Of a stretch of 64,000 nt of DNA, positions 17,498 through 27,038 are shown in pieces (positions within the stretch are counted from its first letter, which is position 1; every line of letters begins with the position of its first letter). Made by a program: the position numbers and the translations under genes. The notes beneath the pieces are model-generated. The model did not search any database. It saw only the letters and a program-made list of their open reading frames with translations, and had not been told where the DNA came from. This DNA is from Flavobacterium saccharophilum (GTDB lineage: Bacteria > Bacteroidota > Bacteroidia > Flavobacteriales > Flavobacteriaceae): assembly GCF_900142735.1 (NCBI RefSeq), contig NZ_FRBY01000001.1, positions 1 to 64,000 on the forward strand, given 5' to 3'.

Positions 17498-17994
17498 AAA
17501 CTGATACAATCAAAACTATGGAACCCATGATGAATATATTAATTCTTTTCATGCTATTTTTAAGCAGAGAAGCAAAAGCACAAACCAATAGTGAAGTTCT
17601 AAAAATGGATGTTTTAAAAACAGAAATTATGAAAATGGACAGTTTATTATTCGATGTTTCTTTTAATCAATGTGATGCTGCACTTTTCAAAAAAATAATA
17701 GCTGACGATATAGAATTTTACGACGACCGTTCCGGATTAAATACCTCTAAAGGAAATGAAATTAAATCATTATTAGATAAATGTGGAAGATCTGAGAAAC
17801 TGACCCGAAAATTAAACTCGTGTACCATTGATAAATTAGGTGATTTTGGAGCCGTACAAATTGGCGAACACACTTTTTATGTTGATGGAAAGCCTAGCGG
17901 AACTGGAAAATTCATTCATATTTGGGAACGAAAAGGCAGTGATTGGATACTAAAAAGAATTGTTAGTTATGAACATAGAGCTATTAAAAAATAG
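17494..17994 (+). CDS. Secreted NTF2-like (DUF4440) protein, second of tandem pair
   Basis: A 166-residue paralogue of the preceding gene, overlapping it by 4 bp (ATGA). Translation may start at Met1, Met9 or Met12; the signal peptide NILILFMLFLSREAKAQ directly follows Met12, which favours a later start and a slightly longer intergenic distance. The domain core MDSLLFDVSFNQCDAALFKKIIADDIEFYDD parallels the first copy, and FIHIWERKGSDWILKRIVSYEHR ends the fold. The function is unknown. A terminator overlaps the last codons. Confidence 0.85.
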   Translation: MKTDTIKTMEPMMNILILFMLFLSREAKAQTNSEVLKMDVLKTEIMKMDSLLFDVSFNQCDAALFKKIIADDIEFYDDRSGLNTSKGNEIKSLLDKCGRSEKLTRKLNSCTIDKLGDFGAVQIGEHTFYVDGKPSGTGKFIHIWERKGSDWILKRIVSYEHRAIKK

Positions 17995-18005
17995 CTCTTT
18001 TTTTT
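17977..18005 (+). terminator. Terminator overlapping the end of the NTF2-like gene
   Basis: Hairpin AGAGCTATT-AAAA-AATAGCTCT followed by eight T residues. The stem contains the stop codon of the upstream gene, so terminator and coding end overlap. Confidence 0.9.
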
Positions 18006-18207
18006 GTCCTATAATTTTATTTTTTAGAGAAAAACAAAAAAAAGTTGATTGCTTTGAAACCAAATCGAATTTGAATCGTCTAACAAGAATCAAACACGAA
18101 CATCATCATCATTTTTAATTCGTACATTCGTATAACAAATTAAAAAACAGATGATTAAGCAGTTTCAATCATCAATCAAAAACCTTAATCAATAATCATC
18201 AATCACC

Positions 18208-19659
18208 ATGAACAAATCAATCAAACTACTAACAGTATGCCTTACCGCACTGCTGTTTACATTTACTGCCATTGCTCAGGACAAGGCAAAAAAAATCGAT
18301 CAGCTTTTAAGCAAATACAATGAGTACGGACAATTTAACGGATCTGCGCTTGTATCTGAAAACGGAAAAGTCATTTTCAAAAAAGGATACGGTTCTGCCA
18401 ATATGGAGTGGAATATTCAAAACCAACCCGACACTAAATTCAGATTAGGCTCTATCAGTAAACAGTTCACAGCTTTCTTACTTGTTAAATTAGCCGAAGA
18501 TGGAAAATTGAAACTTGATGTTCCCATCAGCACTTATTTACCAGATTACCCGAAAGCAAATGGGGATAAAATAACCATTCATCATTTACTAACGCATACA
18601 TCCGGAATTCCAAACTATACTTCAGCTCCGAATTTCTTTAAAGAGAAAAGTAGAAATCCATATTCGCCTGAAGAATTTGTAAAAACTTTTTCAAGTTTGC
18701 CACTTGAATTTACACCTGGCGAAAAATTCAATTATAGCAATTCCGGTTATTTTTTGTTGGGATATATTATTGAAAAAGTTTCAGGAAAAACCTATGAGCA
18801 ATATTTACAAGAAACCATTCTAACGCCCTTAAAAATGGTTAATACAGGATATGATCACAGTGACGTTATACTTAAAAACAGAGCGGCAGGTTATGAAAAA
18901 CAAGGTAAAAAAATCGTCAATTCTGCTTATTTAGATATGAGTCTTCCTTATGCGGCAGGATCTTTATACTCAACTGTTGAAGATTTATACCTTTGGGATC
19001 AGGCACTTTATACTACTAAATTGCTTTCTCCAAAATCAATGGAATCCTTATTTAAACCATATATTAGTACAGGTGGTAATGATTCTTATGGATATGGCTG
19101 GTTTTTAGAAGAAGCTCCAAACGGAGAAAAAGCTAAATTGAAAATTATTGAACACGGAGGAGGCATCAATGGATTCAATACCATTATTTCGCGAGTTCCT
19201 GCAGATAAAAACTTAGTCGTCTTATTAAATAATACTGGCGGAACAATTTTAAGTGAAATGAACGAGAGTATCAGAGCTATTTTATACTATCAGCCTTTTA
19301 ATGAACCAAAAAAATCACTGGCAGTTGAACTTTTAAATGTTTATACTGAAGAAGGAGCTGTTGCTGGGACAGCACTTTATAATAAATTGAAAAAAGATCC
19401 AACTTATGGCATTAAAGAAGCTGATATTAACAGGGTTGGGTATGTATTATTGCAAAGTGGAAAAAAGAAAGAGGCTATTGAAGCCTTTAAGATTAATGTA
19501 GAAAATTTTCCTAAATCAGGAAATGTTTATGACAGTCTCGGCGAAGCATATTTAGCTGATGGGAACAAAAATTTGGCTATTGCGAATTATACAAAATCTG
19601 TTGAACTGGATCCAAAAAATGAAGCAGGGAAAAAGGTTTTAGCAGAAATCTCAAAATAA
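18208..19659 (+). CDS. Serine beta-lactamase-fold hydrolase with C-terminal TPR
   Basis: A 483-residue exported serine hydrolase of the class C beta-lactamase/esterase family (Pfam beta-lactamase). Signal peptide ends at AIAQ (residue 24). Catalytic motifs: SISK with Ser82 and Lys85, Tyr176-Ser-Asn178 (YSN), and His316-Gly-Gly in place of KTG. After about residue 360 it carries TPR-like repeats (SGNVYDSLGEAYLADGNKNLAIANYTKSVELDPKN). HGG instead of KTG is common in esterases and D-peptidases of this fold, so antibiotic hydrolysis should not be assumed. It is monocistronic with a strong terminator. Confidence 0.9.
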   Translation: MNKSIKLLTVCLTALLFTFTAIAQDKAKKIDQLLSKYNEYGQFNGSALVSENGKVIFKKGYGSANMEWNIQNQPDTKFRLGSISKQFTAFLLVKLAEDGKLKLDVPISTYLPDYPKANGDKITIHHLLTHTSGIPNYTSAPNFFKEKSRNPYSPEEFVKTFSSLPLEFTPGEKFNYSNSGYFLLGYIIEKVSGKTYEQYLQETILTPLKMVNTGYDHSDVILKNRAAGYEKQGKKIVNSAYLDMSLPYAAGSLYSTVEDLYLWDQALYTTKLLSPKSMESLFKPYISTGGNDSYGYGWFLEEAPNGEKAKLKIIEHGGGINGFNTIISRVPADKNLVVLLNNTGGTILSEMNESIRAILYYQPFNEPKKSLAVELLNVYTEEGAVAGTALYNKLKKDPTYGIKEADINRVGYVLLQSGKKKEAIEAFKINVENFPKSGNVYDSLGEAYLADGNKNLAIANYTKSVELDPKNEAGKKVLAEISK

Positions 19660-19681
19660 TAATTTTAAAAAACAACAAACC

Positions 19682-19730
19682 AACCTCGATGGTTACCAAT
19701 TTAAAAACGGTAATCATCGAGGTTTTTTTT
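19682..19730 (+). terminator. Terminator after serine hydrolase gene
   Basis: Hairpin with 16-nt arms (AACCTCGATGGTTACC and a near-complement with one G-T pair) followed by eight T residues, 23 bp past the stop codon. Confidence 0.9.
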
Positions 19731-19812
19731 GTTACAATTTCTAACAATCAAGTTAGATAATTTATCGTAAAAAATACTATTTTAGCCCTGCCCAAAAACA
19801 TTACAATAACCT

Positions 19813-20262
19813 ATGAAAAATCTAAAAAAGCCTGCCTTTCTGGCGTCAGCGCTATGTGTGTTTATTACTAATATTTGTATTTCTCAGACAAATCCTTCAC
19901 CTCCGGCAATGCCGACTCAGCAAAATAAAATTATAGTCGACAGAATTATCGAAGCGGCGCATTATAAAACTTATGTTGTTGATTATTGCTTAACTAAAAT
20001 AAATGAGGCTTCTGCCAAAGAAGGCTGGAATGAGCAAAAAGCAATGGAAATTACAGAAAGTATCAACTACAAAAATTTCAGAGACGCTATCTACAATATT
20101 TTTGCTTTTTATGATGAAGTCGAATTAGAGACTATATTAAAAGCTTATGAAAAAGATACCGCATATCAGACCACAAACATTATGACAACAAATAAAGTGT
20201 TGCTTAATAATCTGAATATTTTCGCGAATGATATTGTTAAGGGGAAATATATTTCTAAGTAA
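19813..20262 (+). CDS. Small exported protein of unknown function
   Basis: A 149-residue protein with a signal peptide (LKKPAFLASALCVFITNICIS, then QTN). The mature part is predicted helical and acidic, without a domain I recognise; notable are CLTKINEASAKEGWNEQKAM and FAFYDEVELETILKAYEKD. A single Cys remains in the mature chain. It lies between the serine hydrolase terminator and a convergent penicillin-acylase gene. Confidence 0.75.
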   Translation: MKNLKKPAFLASALCVFITNICISQTNPSPPAMPTQQNKIIVDRIIEAAHYKTYVVDYCLTKINEASAKEGWNEQKAMEITESINYKNFRDAIYNIFAFYDEVELETILKAYEKDTAYQTTNIMTTNKVLLNNLNIFANDIVKGKYISK

Positions 20263-20284
20263 GGTACTAAGATTCTAAGACACT

Positions 20285-20320
20285 AAGGTTCTAAGGTTTT
20301 TATACTAACCTTAGAACCTT
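20285..20320. repeat. Inverted repeat between convergent genes
   Basis: Perfect 14-bp arms (AAGGTTCTAAGGTT at 20285-20298 and complement at 20307-20320) in a stretch of repeated CTAAG/GTTCTAAG words from 20262. A similar CTAAG-rich stretch is at 46412-46450. It may terminate transcription from both sides, but lacks a T-tract. Confidence 0.5.
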
Positions 20321-20355
20321 AACTTGAAACCTGAAACAAAGAAAACTTGAAACTA

Positions 20356-22749
20356 TTACTTTTTCGGCTTCAAAACCAATTTTGTTGACGTTTTTATAAT
20401 CTCCTCTTTATTTAATTTCATTTTTCTGAATTTCCCTGCATTAAACATTTCAGCCTGATCGTGATAATGTTCACTAAATGGATTTCCTGATTGTCCGGTT
20501 GGAATAATACTCCAGCTGTTTTCAATATCAGAGAAATCTATGACTCTTCTGGTTGAAGGGCCGCCTTTTACATAATACTTTCCTTCATCATTAAAACCAA
20601 AAAACTGGTTGTTAATAACTTCATTTGATCCGGGAGCAGCGAATGGTCCAACATTAAACAATTTGCGAAGTGCCGCTACTTTTCCAAGCGGATGCTCGTG
20701 TTCAACTGTATGCACTTTTCCCCAATTCCAGTCTGCAATTGTACTGCCTAATTGCGTTGTAAGTTCTGAAACGGCGTCATGAAACGATTTTGAAACAATT
20801 TGATTTCTGGTCTCTTTGACATTTTTTGTTTTGATATTGTCCCACCAAAGTGAATTCTCATTAACAATTTGTCTCGCAATAATTTGTTTCCCTAAATGCG
20901 TTCCGAGAAAGATATTAAAATCTTCCTTACCCATTTCGTCTTCAAAGGTATTTTTCAAATACAAATAAATCCATTTGTTGTAAATCGTTGGCGCAACGTC
21001 TTCTAAATTTGTAGTTCCTCTCCATGCCTTCAAAACATTCAGCACTTTTTTTTCTTCAGCCGAAATCATCTTAGCATCCAGATTTGCAATTAAATTTTGA
21101 ACAACACCCGTCGCAACAAAAGAGGTATTATCAAAAATCATTTTACTAATTGCTTCTTTGTCCCAATCTGATTTCGCATCCATTAAACCTGAAATTCTTT
21201 TGGCGCGATCTTCAGGTAAATAATAACCCGGATACAAATAACCATCAACAGCTTCCGGTTGATTATTTGCTGAATATACATAACCCCATTTTGGATTTTC
21301 AGCCGATGGGTTTTTACTGAAATCTAAATATTCTGTAATATCATCTTGTCCAGTTGCGCCATCTAAGATAAAAAATGAATTTACTCCTTTGTTATGTTTG
21401 TAAAGCGTTCCTGTTGCCCACCATGCGACATTTCCTTTGGCATCTCCGTACATAACATTCAATCCCGGAGCAGCAACCAATTGTACTGCCTTTCTAAAAT
21501 CGTCTTTGCTTTTCGCATGTGATAGCCCATAAACGGCATCCAGAATCTGAATGGGTTGTTGGGTATAAATCCATGACATGGCGATCGGCTTTTTGCTTTT
21601 CAGGTTCGTTAATACATCATTTATAATTGGGCCGTGTCGACTTGATTTAACCGTCAAAACAACATCTGCAGTATCTTTTATTTTAATGGTCTTTTTTCTT
21701 GATTCATAAGCAGCAAAACCCGTTGGCGTCTTATATTGATTTGCATCATCCGTTTTGTTTGTTTCCTGATAAAAATCGATATCATCATTTTCAAACATCG
21801 TTAAACCGTAAGCATAATCGCGGTTGTGTGCCAATAACGGAAATGGCGTTCCCGCTAAATAACAACCGTACAATTCATGTTTTGGAGTTACAATATGTGC
21901 CTCGTACCAGGTTGCCGGCTGCGAAAACCCAATATGCGGATCATTTGCAAAAATAACTTTTTTGTTTTTTGTTCTATTTGGTCCTACTACCCAACTGTTA
22001 CTACCAACAAATGGCGGTATTGGAGATTTATCCAACAAACTTGCAACTGATTTTGAAATCTCGCTGTACTCTTCCAGATTCTCCTTTGAGCTTCTGATTT
22101 TGGTTGCATTAAATTCTCCTTCAATTCCTAAATCTTTTATATATGCAGCACCATACTTCGCTCGAAGATCAGTCAATAAAGGATCTGTTTTTTGAGCCAT
22201 GGCAAAACTGAAAGACATATATCCAAAAATATTATAAACGTCTTTTATTGTAAATTTTTCTTTTTTTACACCTACCAACGTGAATTCGATTGGTGTTACT
22301 CCTTCTTCTAAATATTGATTTAGGCCGTCCAGATACGCCATCGTTAACTTATAGCTTTCACTGTTTTTATCTAATTTGGCAATGGCTTTCGCCGATGCTT
22401 CTTCTATACCAATTCCTGAGAAAAACATATCATTCTTAAGCGCAACTGATCCGAATATTTCTGATAATCTTCCTGGTGCAATTCTGCGTAACAATTCCAT
22501 TTGCCATAATCTTTCCTGAGCATGAACATAACCCAGAGCTGTCATGGCATCTTTTTCAGAATCGGCATAAATGTGCGGAACTCCAAAATCATCAAAATAA
22601 ACTGTTGTTTCTTTCTGAAGGTTTTTCAGCAGTAATTCACCTTCATATTTAGGTTTCAAATGAAAAATATAGGCACATAAACCTATTCCCAAAAGCACAA
22701 TTATGATAACTAAAACCAGCAGGATTTTTTTAATTTTCTTCATATTCAA
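20356..22749 (-). CDS. Penicillin acylase family (Ntn-hydrolase) protein
   Basis: A 797-residue Ntn hydrolase of the penicillin G acylase/AHL acylase family. An N-terminal membrane anchor or signal (about residues 9-30) precedes the alpha-chain region with HIYADSEKDAMTALGYVHAQERLWQME, typical of this family. The nucleophile is Ser250 in PPFVG-SNSW, the autoprocessing point between alpha and beta chains; NDPHIGF follows. Substrates could be beta-lactams, acyl-homoserine lactones or other amides. Start codons Met1 and Met3 are both possible. It is divergent from the AsmA-like gene. Confidence 0.9.
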   Translation of the reverse strand: MNMKKIKKILLVLVIIIVLLGIGLCAYIFHLKPKYEGELLLKNLQKETTVYFDDFGVPHIYADSEKDAMTALGYVHAQERLWQMELLRRIAPGRLSEIFGSVALKNDMFFSGIGIEEASAKAIAKLDKNSESYKLTMAYLDGLNQYLEEGVTPIEFTLVGVKKEKFTIKDVYNIFGYMSFSFAMAQKTDPLLTDLRAKYGAAYIKDLGIEGEFNATKIRSSKENLEEYSEISKSVASLLDKSPIPPFVGSNSWVVGPNRTKNKKVIFANDPHIGFSQPATWYEAHIVTPKHELYGCYLAGTPFPLLAHNRDYAYGLTMFENDDIDFYQETNKTDDANQYKTPTGFAAYESRKKTIKIKDTADVVLTVKSSRHGPIINDVLTNLKSKKPIAMSWIYTQQPIQILDAVYGLSHAKSKDDFRKAVQLVAAPGLNVMYGDAKGNVAWWATGTLYKHNKGVNSFFILDGATGQDDITEYLDFSKNPSAENPKWGYVYSANNQPEAVDGYLYPGYYLPEDRAKRISGLMDAKSDWDKEAISKMIFDNTSFVATGVVQNLIANLDAKMISAEEKKVLNVLKAWRGTTNLEDVAPTIYNKWIYLYLKNTFEDEMGKEDFNIFLGTHLGKQIIARQIVNENSLWWDNIKTKNVKETRNQIVSKSFHDAVSELTTQLGSTIADWNWGKVHTVEHEHPLGKVAALRKLFNVGPFAAPGSNEVINNQFFGFNDEGKYYVKGGPSTRRVIDFSDIENSWSIIPTGQSGNPFSEHYHDQAEMFNAGKFRKMKLNKEEIIKTSTKLVLKPKK

Positions 22750-22860
22750 AAAAAATATAGCGATAAAAATGATTCGGTAATGATGTAACTTATAGACAAA
22801 ATCCTGTAAGGAACACTATTTTTTAAAAGCCTAAATTTATATTTAAAATCAATACGATAA

Positions 22861-24423
22861 ATGTCAATCTACAAAAAAATAGCGATCGGTGTAATTTCAA
22901 TCTTCGTTTTTGTGCTTTTAATCAATTTCGGACTCAACTATTGGATCAAAAAGCAACTACCGATTATTATTGAAGAGAAAAACAAAACCGCTTATCATAT
23001 TAATTACGAAAAAATTGAAGTTTCACTTTGGTCGAGAAATATTTACGCTCAAACTTTACTAGTCCATCCAAAAAATCAGCTTGAAAATACGAGAATAAAA
23101 ACGGGAATCTATTCTAAAATCGAATCGATTACAATCAAGCATTTTAATATTTGGGATTTAGCTTTTCGCGATGTTATACAGGCTGAAAGTATCATCATTA
23201 ATAAACCCAGAGTTATTTTATATAAAAAGAATGATAAGCTTTTAAACAATAGTAAAAGCATTCGAACTGAAATTATCGAACCTTTTCGAAAAGTAGTTGC
23301 TGTTTCTAATATTTATCTGAATGACGGAAGCATTGATGTTGTTTATTTGAAAAATAACAAACCTATTTTCAGCGTTAAAAATATTCTACTGAAACTCGAA
23401 GGCATTTTAATTACCGATGCAACCTTAAAAGAAAAAATCCCAATGCATTTTGAAAAATATGTTTTGGTTTGCGATAGTTTATACTATAAACCCAATCACT
23501 TTTATCGAATGGATGTTAGTAAAATAAGCACGGAAAACAATTTTTTGAAAGTAAAGAATTTTTCGATGTTACCCGAGTATAACCGAAAAACCTTTGTTCA
23601 AAAATTAGAAAAAGAAAAAGACATTTATACGGTAAAAGTAGACTCCGTCCACATCAACAAAATGGATTGGGGATTTAAAAATGATCGTTTTTTCTTCAAG
23701 GCAAATTCGGTTGTGATGAATCATTTTGATGCCAATATTTATCGCGGAAAAATGCCAAAAGATGATTTAAGTAAAAAATATCTTTATAATCATTTATTGC
23801 GAAACCTTAAATTCCCGCTGCAAATTGATACTTTACAAGTTCTAAAATCAAAATTGGTTTACGAAGAAGAAATGGACTTTTCTAAAGGTCCCGGAAAATT
23901 AAACTTTGATCATTTTAATTTGCAGGCAACCAATCTTCGAAGTGGTTTTGGTTTAAAAAAGACGGCTGATGTGAAGATTAAAATCAATTGTCAATTCATG
24001 AAAACTTCTCCATTAGATGTTGATTGGAGTTTTAATGTCCTGGATCAAAAAGACAGTTTTCATATTCAGGGCGTTATTTCAAATTTTGATGTGAACGCTA
24101 TGGGGCAATTTAGCAAGCCTTATATGAATGCTTCATTCACGGGTGTTTTTAATAAATACCGTTTTAATTTCTACGGAAATGACAATATTTCAAAAGGAAA
24201 TGCTTCTTTAGATTATGACGATTTAAAAGTTAAGTTATTCAAGAAAAAAAATCCTGAAAAAGAAGCTAAACTAAAATCTGCGATTGTTAATTTACTAGTC
24301 AAAAATGATTCAAAAGAAAAAGCAAAAACGGCTGATGTTGAATTGGAACGAATTCAGGAAAAATCATTCTACAACTTTTTATGGAGAAGCATTGCAGAAT
24401 CGTTGAAGAAGATTTTGATTTAG
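22861..24423 (+). CDS. AsmA-like membrane-anchored protein
   Basis: A 520-residue protein with one N-terminal transmembrane helix (about 5-27) followed by KKQLPIIIEEKNKTAYHINYEKIEVSLWSRN, the pattern of AsmA/DUF748 proteins in which a beta-rich groove follows. Repeated strand-like segments and FHIQGVISNFDVNAMGQFSKPYMN near the C-terminus support this. AsmA-like proteins are proposed to bridge membranes for lipid transport. No clear enzymatic motif is present. The assignment rests on N-terminal resemblance only. It is transcribed alone and followed by a long palindrome. Confidence 0.65.
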   Translation: MSIYKKIAIGVISIFVFVLLINFGLNYWIKKQLPIIIEEKNKTAYHINYEKIEVSLWSRNIYAQTLLVHPKNQLENTRIKTGIYSKIESITIKHFNIWDLAFRDVIQAESIIINKPRVILYKKNDKLLNNSKSIRTEIIEPFRKVVAVSNIYLNDGSIDVVYLKNNKPIFSVKNILLKLEGILITDATLKEKIPMHFEKYVLVCDSLYYKPNHFYRMDVSKISTENNFLKVKNFSMLPEYNRKTFVQKLEKEKDIYTVKVDSVHINKMDWGFKNDRFFFKANSVVMNHFDANIYRGKMPKDDLSKKYLYNHLLRNLKFPLQIDTLQVLKSKLVYEEEMDFSKGPGKLNFDHFNLQATNLRSGFGLKKTADVKIKINCQFMKTSPLDVDWSFNVLDQKDSFHIQGVISNFDVNAMGQFSKPYMNASFTGVFNKYRFNFYGNDNISKGNASLDYDDLKVKLFKKKNPEKEAKLKSAIVNLLVKNDSKEKAKTADVELERIQEKSFYNFLWRSIAESLKKILI

Positions 24424-24444
24424 ATTCAATATACTCATTTATGT

Positions 24445-24548
24445 TTGTCATTCCGAGGAACGAGGAATCCCCGCAAGTAGCTCGACAAAGATTGGCGATT
24501 TTGATTGTAGAGTTTCTTGCGGGGATTCCTCGTTCCTCGGAATGACAA
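24445..24548. repeat. Long palindromic repeat, copy 2
   Basis: Perfect 33-bp inverted arms (24445-24477 and 24516-24548; outer TTGTCATTCCGAGGAACGAG) around a 38-bp loop containing CAAAGATTGGCGA. The outer TTGTCATT.CGA and the CCAATCTTTG/CAAAGATTGG core are shared with the copies at 14334 and 29851, although the arm interiors differ. It is located 22 bp after the AsmA-like gene. Confidence 0.8.
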
Positions 24549-24639
24549 GATTGTGAAAATGAGAATCTCAAACCTGACATTTATCAGGTTTTATAAAAAT
24601 CCTTTTTCTAACATTTGTTTTTATTTTAATTGAAAACAA

Positions 24640-26451
24640 ATGAAAAAAACACCCTTACATACTTTTCATATTCCGGTGATGGGGCTTGCTTATACGATTG
24701 ACAGTCCGATTAGAGTAGCGCAATATGGAATTTCATCGGTAATCTCTATTGCAGATGATGATCTGATTGAGAAGATGCGTAATTTCTACAGCACCAAATT
24801 TAATTTTCCTTATGAAGAAATAAGTCAGAAATTTCACGATTACAGAGCAGAAAGAATTACGTCTTACCTCAATTTAGTAGACAAAATTGTCAAACAAAAA
24901 TTTGAAAGTTTTAAAACAGAACTAGCTGAAAGTAAAACTTCTTTGGAGAACTTTATGTCAATGTTACCCAATACCTCAGACATCAAAAAAGGTTTCCAAA
25001 ATTTACTTGAAGATGGGATTTCGTTCAAAGAAAATATTCAAACTTATATTGAATCACATCTTTCTGTTGGAGAAATTGATGTGAACATTATGACGAAGTT
25101 AGACAAGGATAATTTCATTAAAGATGAACAATTACCGCTTGAATTTAATGATGCGCATGCGGCCTTAAGAGGTTTTGCAAACAGTAATCTTGAATCATCA
25201 GTTGTGCTTTCTGCGGGAATGAATCCAAGGCTTTACAGTTATTTTGAGAATTTTCCAGATTTCTTTCCGAATGAAAATAATCAGCTTAAAAAGAAGATTA
25301 TTTTAAAAGTAAGTGATTTTAGATCGGCTATGATTCAGGGCAATTTTTTAGCAAAAAAAGGACTTTGGGTTTCTGAATATCGAATTGAATCAGGTCTAAA
25401 TTGTGGAGGACACGCTTTTGCTACTGACGGACTTTTATTGGGTACTATTTTGGAAGAATTCAAACAGAAAAAAGAAGAACTAGTTGAATCGGCACACAAC
25501 TTAATGGTAAAGGCATTACAGCAAAAAGGAGCGTCTTTTCCTGACCAGCCTTTACATCTAAAAATTACGGTTCAGGGCGGCGTAGGAACTTCAGAAGAAC
25601 ATGAATTTTTATTAAATAGTTACAATGTCGATTCTGTTGGCTGGGGCACTCCATTTTTACTAGTTCCCGAAGCCACTTCTGTCGATCAGACCACCCGAAA
25701 TTTATTAATTAAAGCCAAAGAAAGAGATTTATATTTAAGCCATATTTCACCTTTAGGAGTTCCGTTTAATACTTTGAAAGGAACAACAAATGAAATTTTG
25801 AAACAGAAACGAATTCAGGAGAATAAAGCAGGAAGCTCGTGCCCAAAAAAATTTCTGGCTTTAAGCAAAGAATATGATGCACACGGAATTTGTACTGCAT
25901 CCAAAAAATATCAGGATATCAAATTAGCAGAATTAGAAAATAAAAAAGAAACTCTTTCGGCTGATGCTTTTGAAAAATCAAAAATAAAAATTACAGAGAA
26001 ATCGTGTTTATGTGTTGGTTTGGCCAATTCCTCGTATTTAGAAAATGATATCAAAATAAAAGGTCAGGCGCAAGGTGTTGTAATTTGTCCTGGACCCAAT
26101 ATGGCCTATTTTGATCAGGAAGTTTCTTTAAAACATATGGTAGAACACATTTATGGAAATAAGTCTATTTTAAGGGCTAATAATCGCCCTAATCTGTTTG
26201 TAAAGGAATTGAAAATGTATGTTGAATATTTCAGAAATGAAATTGAAACTATTTCAGGTGAAATCACCAGCAATCAGCTTAAGAAATTGAATAGTTTCAA
26301 AGCAAACCTTTTAGAAGGAATTGAATATTATCACAATTTGTTTGAATCTACTTTCTATTTCAAAAGCGAGACAGAAAAAATTAAATATCAGATCGATTTT
26401 TATAAATTGGAATTAACTTCTATAAAGATTCCAGTTCCTGAAATGGTATAA
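24640..26451 (+). CDS. Nitronate monooxygenase-like FMN barrel protein with Cys cluster
   Basis: A 603-residue protein I cannot name. Residues about 185-380 resemble the FMN-binding TIM barrel of nitronate monooxygenase/PfaD enzymes: SGLNCGGHAFATDG at 251-264, VQGGVGTSEE at 311-320, VGWGTPFLLVPEAT at 333-346, and SHISPLGVPFNTLKG at 367-381. An extra module follows with Cys401, Cys418, Cys456 and Cys458, and a helical C-terminus. The N-terminal 170 residues are mostly helical. Function is inferred only as a flavin-dependent oxidoreductase; the four Cys could bind a metal or Fe-S cluster. It is monocistronic. Confidence 0.75.
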   Translation: MKKTPLHTFHIPVMGLAYTIDSPIRVAQYGISSVISIADDDLIEKMRNFYSTKFNFPYEEISQKFHDYRAERITSYLNLVDKIVKQKFESFKTELAESKTSLENFMSMLPNTSDIKKGFQNLLEDGISFKENIQTYIESHLSVGEIDVNIMTKLDKDNFIKDEQLPLEFNDAHAALRGFANSNLESSVVLSAGMNPRLYSYFENFPDFFPNENNQLKKKIILKVSDFRSAMIQGNFLAKKGLWVSEYRIESGLNCGGHAFATDGLLLGTILEEFKQKKEELVESAHNLMVKALQQKGASFPDQPLHLKITVQGGVGTSEEHEFLLNSYNVDSVGWGTPFLLVPEATSVDQTTRNLLIKAKERDLYLSHISPLGVPFNTLKGTTNEILKQKRIQENKAGSSCPKKFLALSKEYDAHGICTASKKYQDIKLAELENKKETLSADAFEKSKIKITEKSCLCVGLANSSYLENDIKIKGQAQGVVICPGPNMAYFDQEVSLKHMVEHIYGNKSILRANNRPNLFVKELKMYVEYFRNEIETISGEITSNQLKKLNSFKANLLEGIEYYHNLFESTFYFKSETEKIKYQIDFYKLELTSIKIPVPEMV

Positions 26452-26456
26452 AAGAG

Positions 26457-26490
26457 AAACCCCGATCTAGAAATCTAAATCGGGGTTTTA
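26457..26490. terminator. Bidirectional terminator
   Basis: Hairpin AAACCCCGAT ... ATCGGGGTTT (26457-26488) with an inner TAGAAATCTA extension and TTTATTTT on the right. It lies between the barrel protein gene and the convergent glycine-zipper gene. Confidence 0.85.
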
Positions 26491-26508
26491 TTTTATTTTA
26501 AAATATTT

Positions 26509-26934
26509 CTATTCTTTCTTTTTACTGCCATCAATTATCGCTCCCGTTCCCGCACCAACTCCGGCTCCGGCCAAACCTCCAATAATAGCACCTTCACCTT
26601 TTTTCTTACTTATAATTGCACCAGTTGCGGCACCAACTCCAGCACCAATTACAGCACCTTTAGCAGTTGAACTCCAACCCTTCTTTTTAGTCGTTGTGGT
26701 TGTTGTTGCAGTTCCGTCTTGTTGATGTACCACTACAACTTTTTGCGCTTCTACTTTATGCTCTTCTTGCATTTGCGCCATTTCCGTTTTCATGGAATCA
26801 ATAACACGCTGTTTATTAATCTCAACTTTCATTGAATCAATGCTGGCTTGTTTGGCTTTATTGACATCTTCTTTTCCTTGGTTTTGACAAGAAACAATAG
26901 ATAATGCGGCAAATAATATATATAAGGCTTTCAT
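26509..26934 (-). CDS. Glycine-zipper lipoprotein (YMGG-like)
   Basis: A 141-residue envelope lipoprotein. Signal and lipobox: LSIVSCQNQ with Cys16 as lipidation site. A charged helical region (residues 20-70, repeated IDSMK motifs at DSMKVEINKQRVIDSMKTEM) precedes a Thr-rich linker and a glycine-zipper domain at about 88-136 (GAVIGAGVGAATGAIISKK and GAIIGGLAGAGVGAGTGAII). Glycine-zipper domains insert in membranes; relatives are stress-related outer-membrane proteins. Function is not established. Confidence 0.85.
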   Translation of the reverse strand: MKALYILFAALSIVSCQNQGKEDVNKAKQASIDSMKVEINKQRVIDSMKTEMAQMQEEHKVEAQKVVVVHQQDGTATTTTTTKKKGWSSTAKGAVIGAGVGAATGAIISKKKGEGAIIGGLAGAGVGAGTGAIIDGSKKKE

Positions 26935-27038
26935 GATTATACTTTTAATGATTATACATTACAAAGTAAAGAAGATCTTATTTTTCGATGTTATAAGATT
27001 TGGAAGAAAGGTTACAGAATTACTGGTTGTAAAAATTA

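Noticed and set aside
18208..19659. True class C beta-lactamase resistance gene
   Set aside because: SxxK and YxN are present, but KTG is replaced by HGG and a TPR tail is fused, so esterase or peptidase is at least as likely.
24299..24580. Minus-strand ORF of 93 residues
   Set aside because: Runs through the long palindrome at 24445-24548 and antisense to the AsmA-like gene end; no plausible start or domain.
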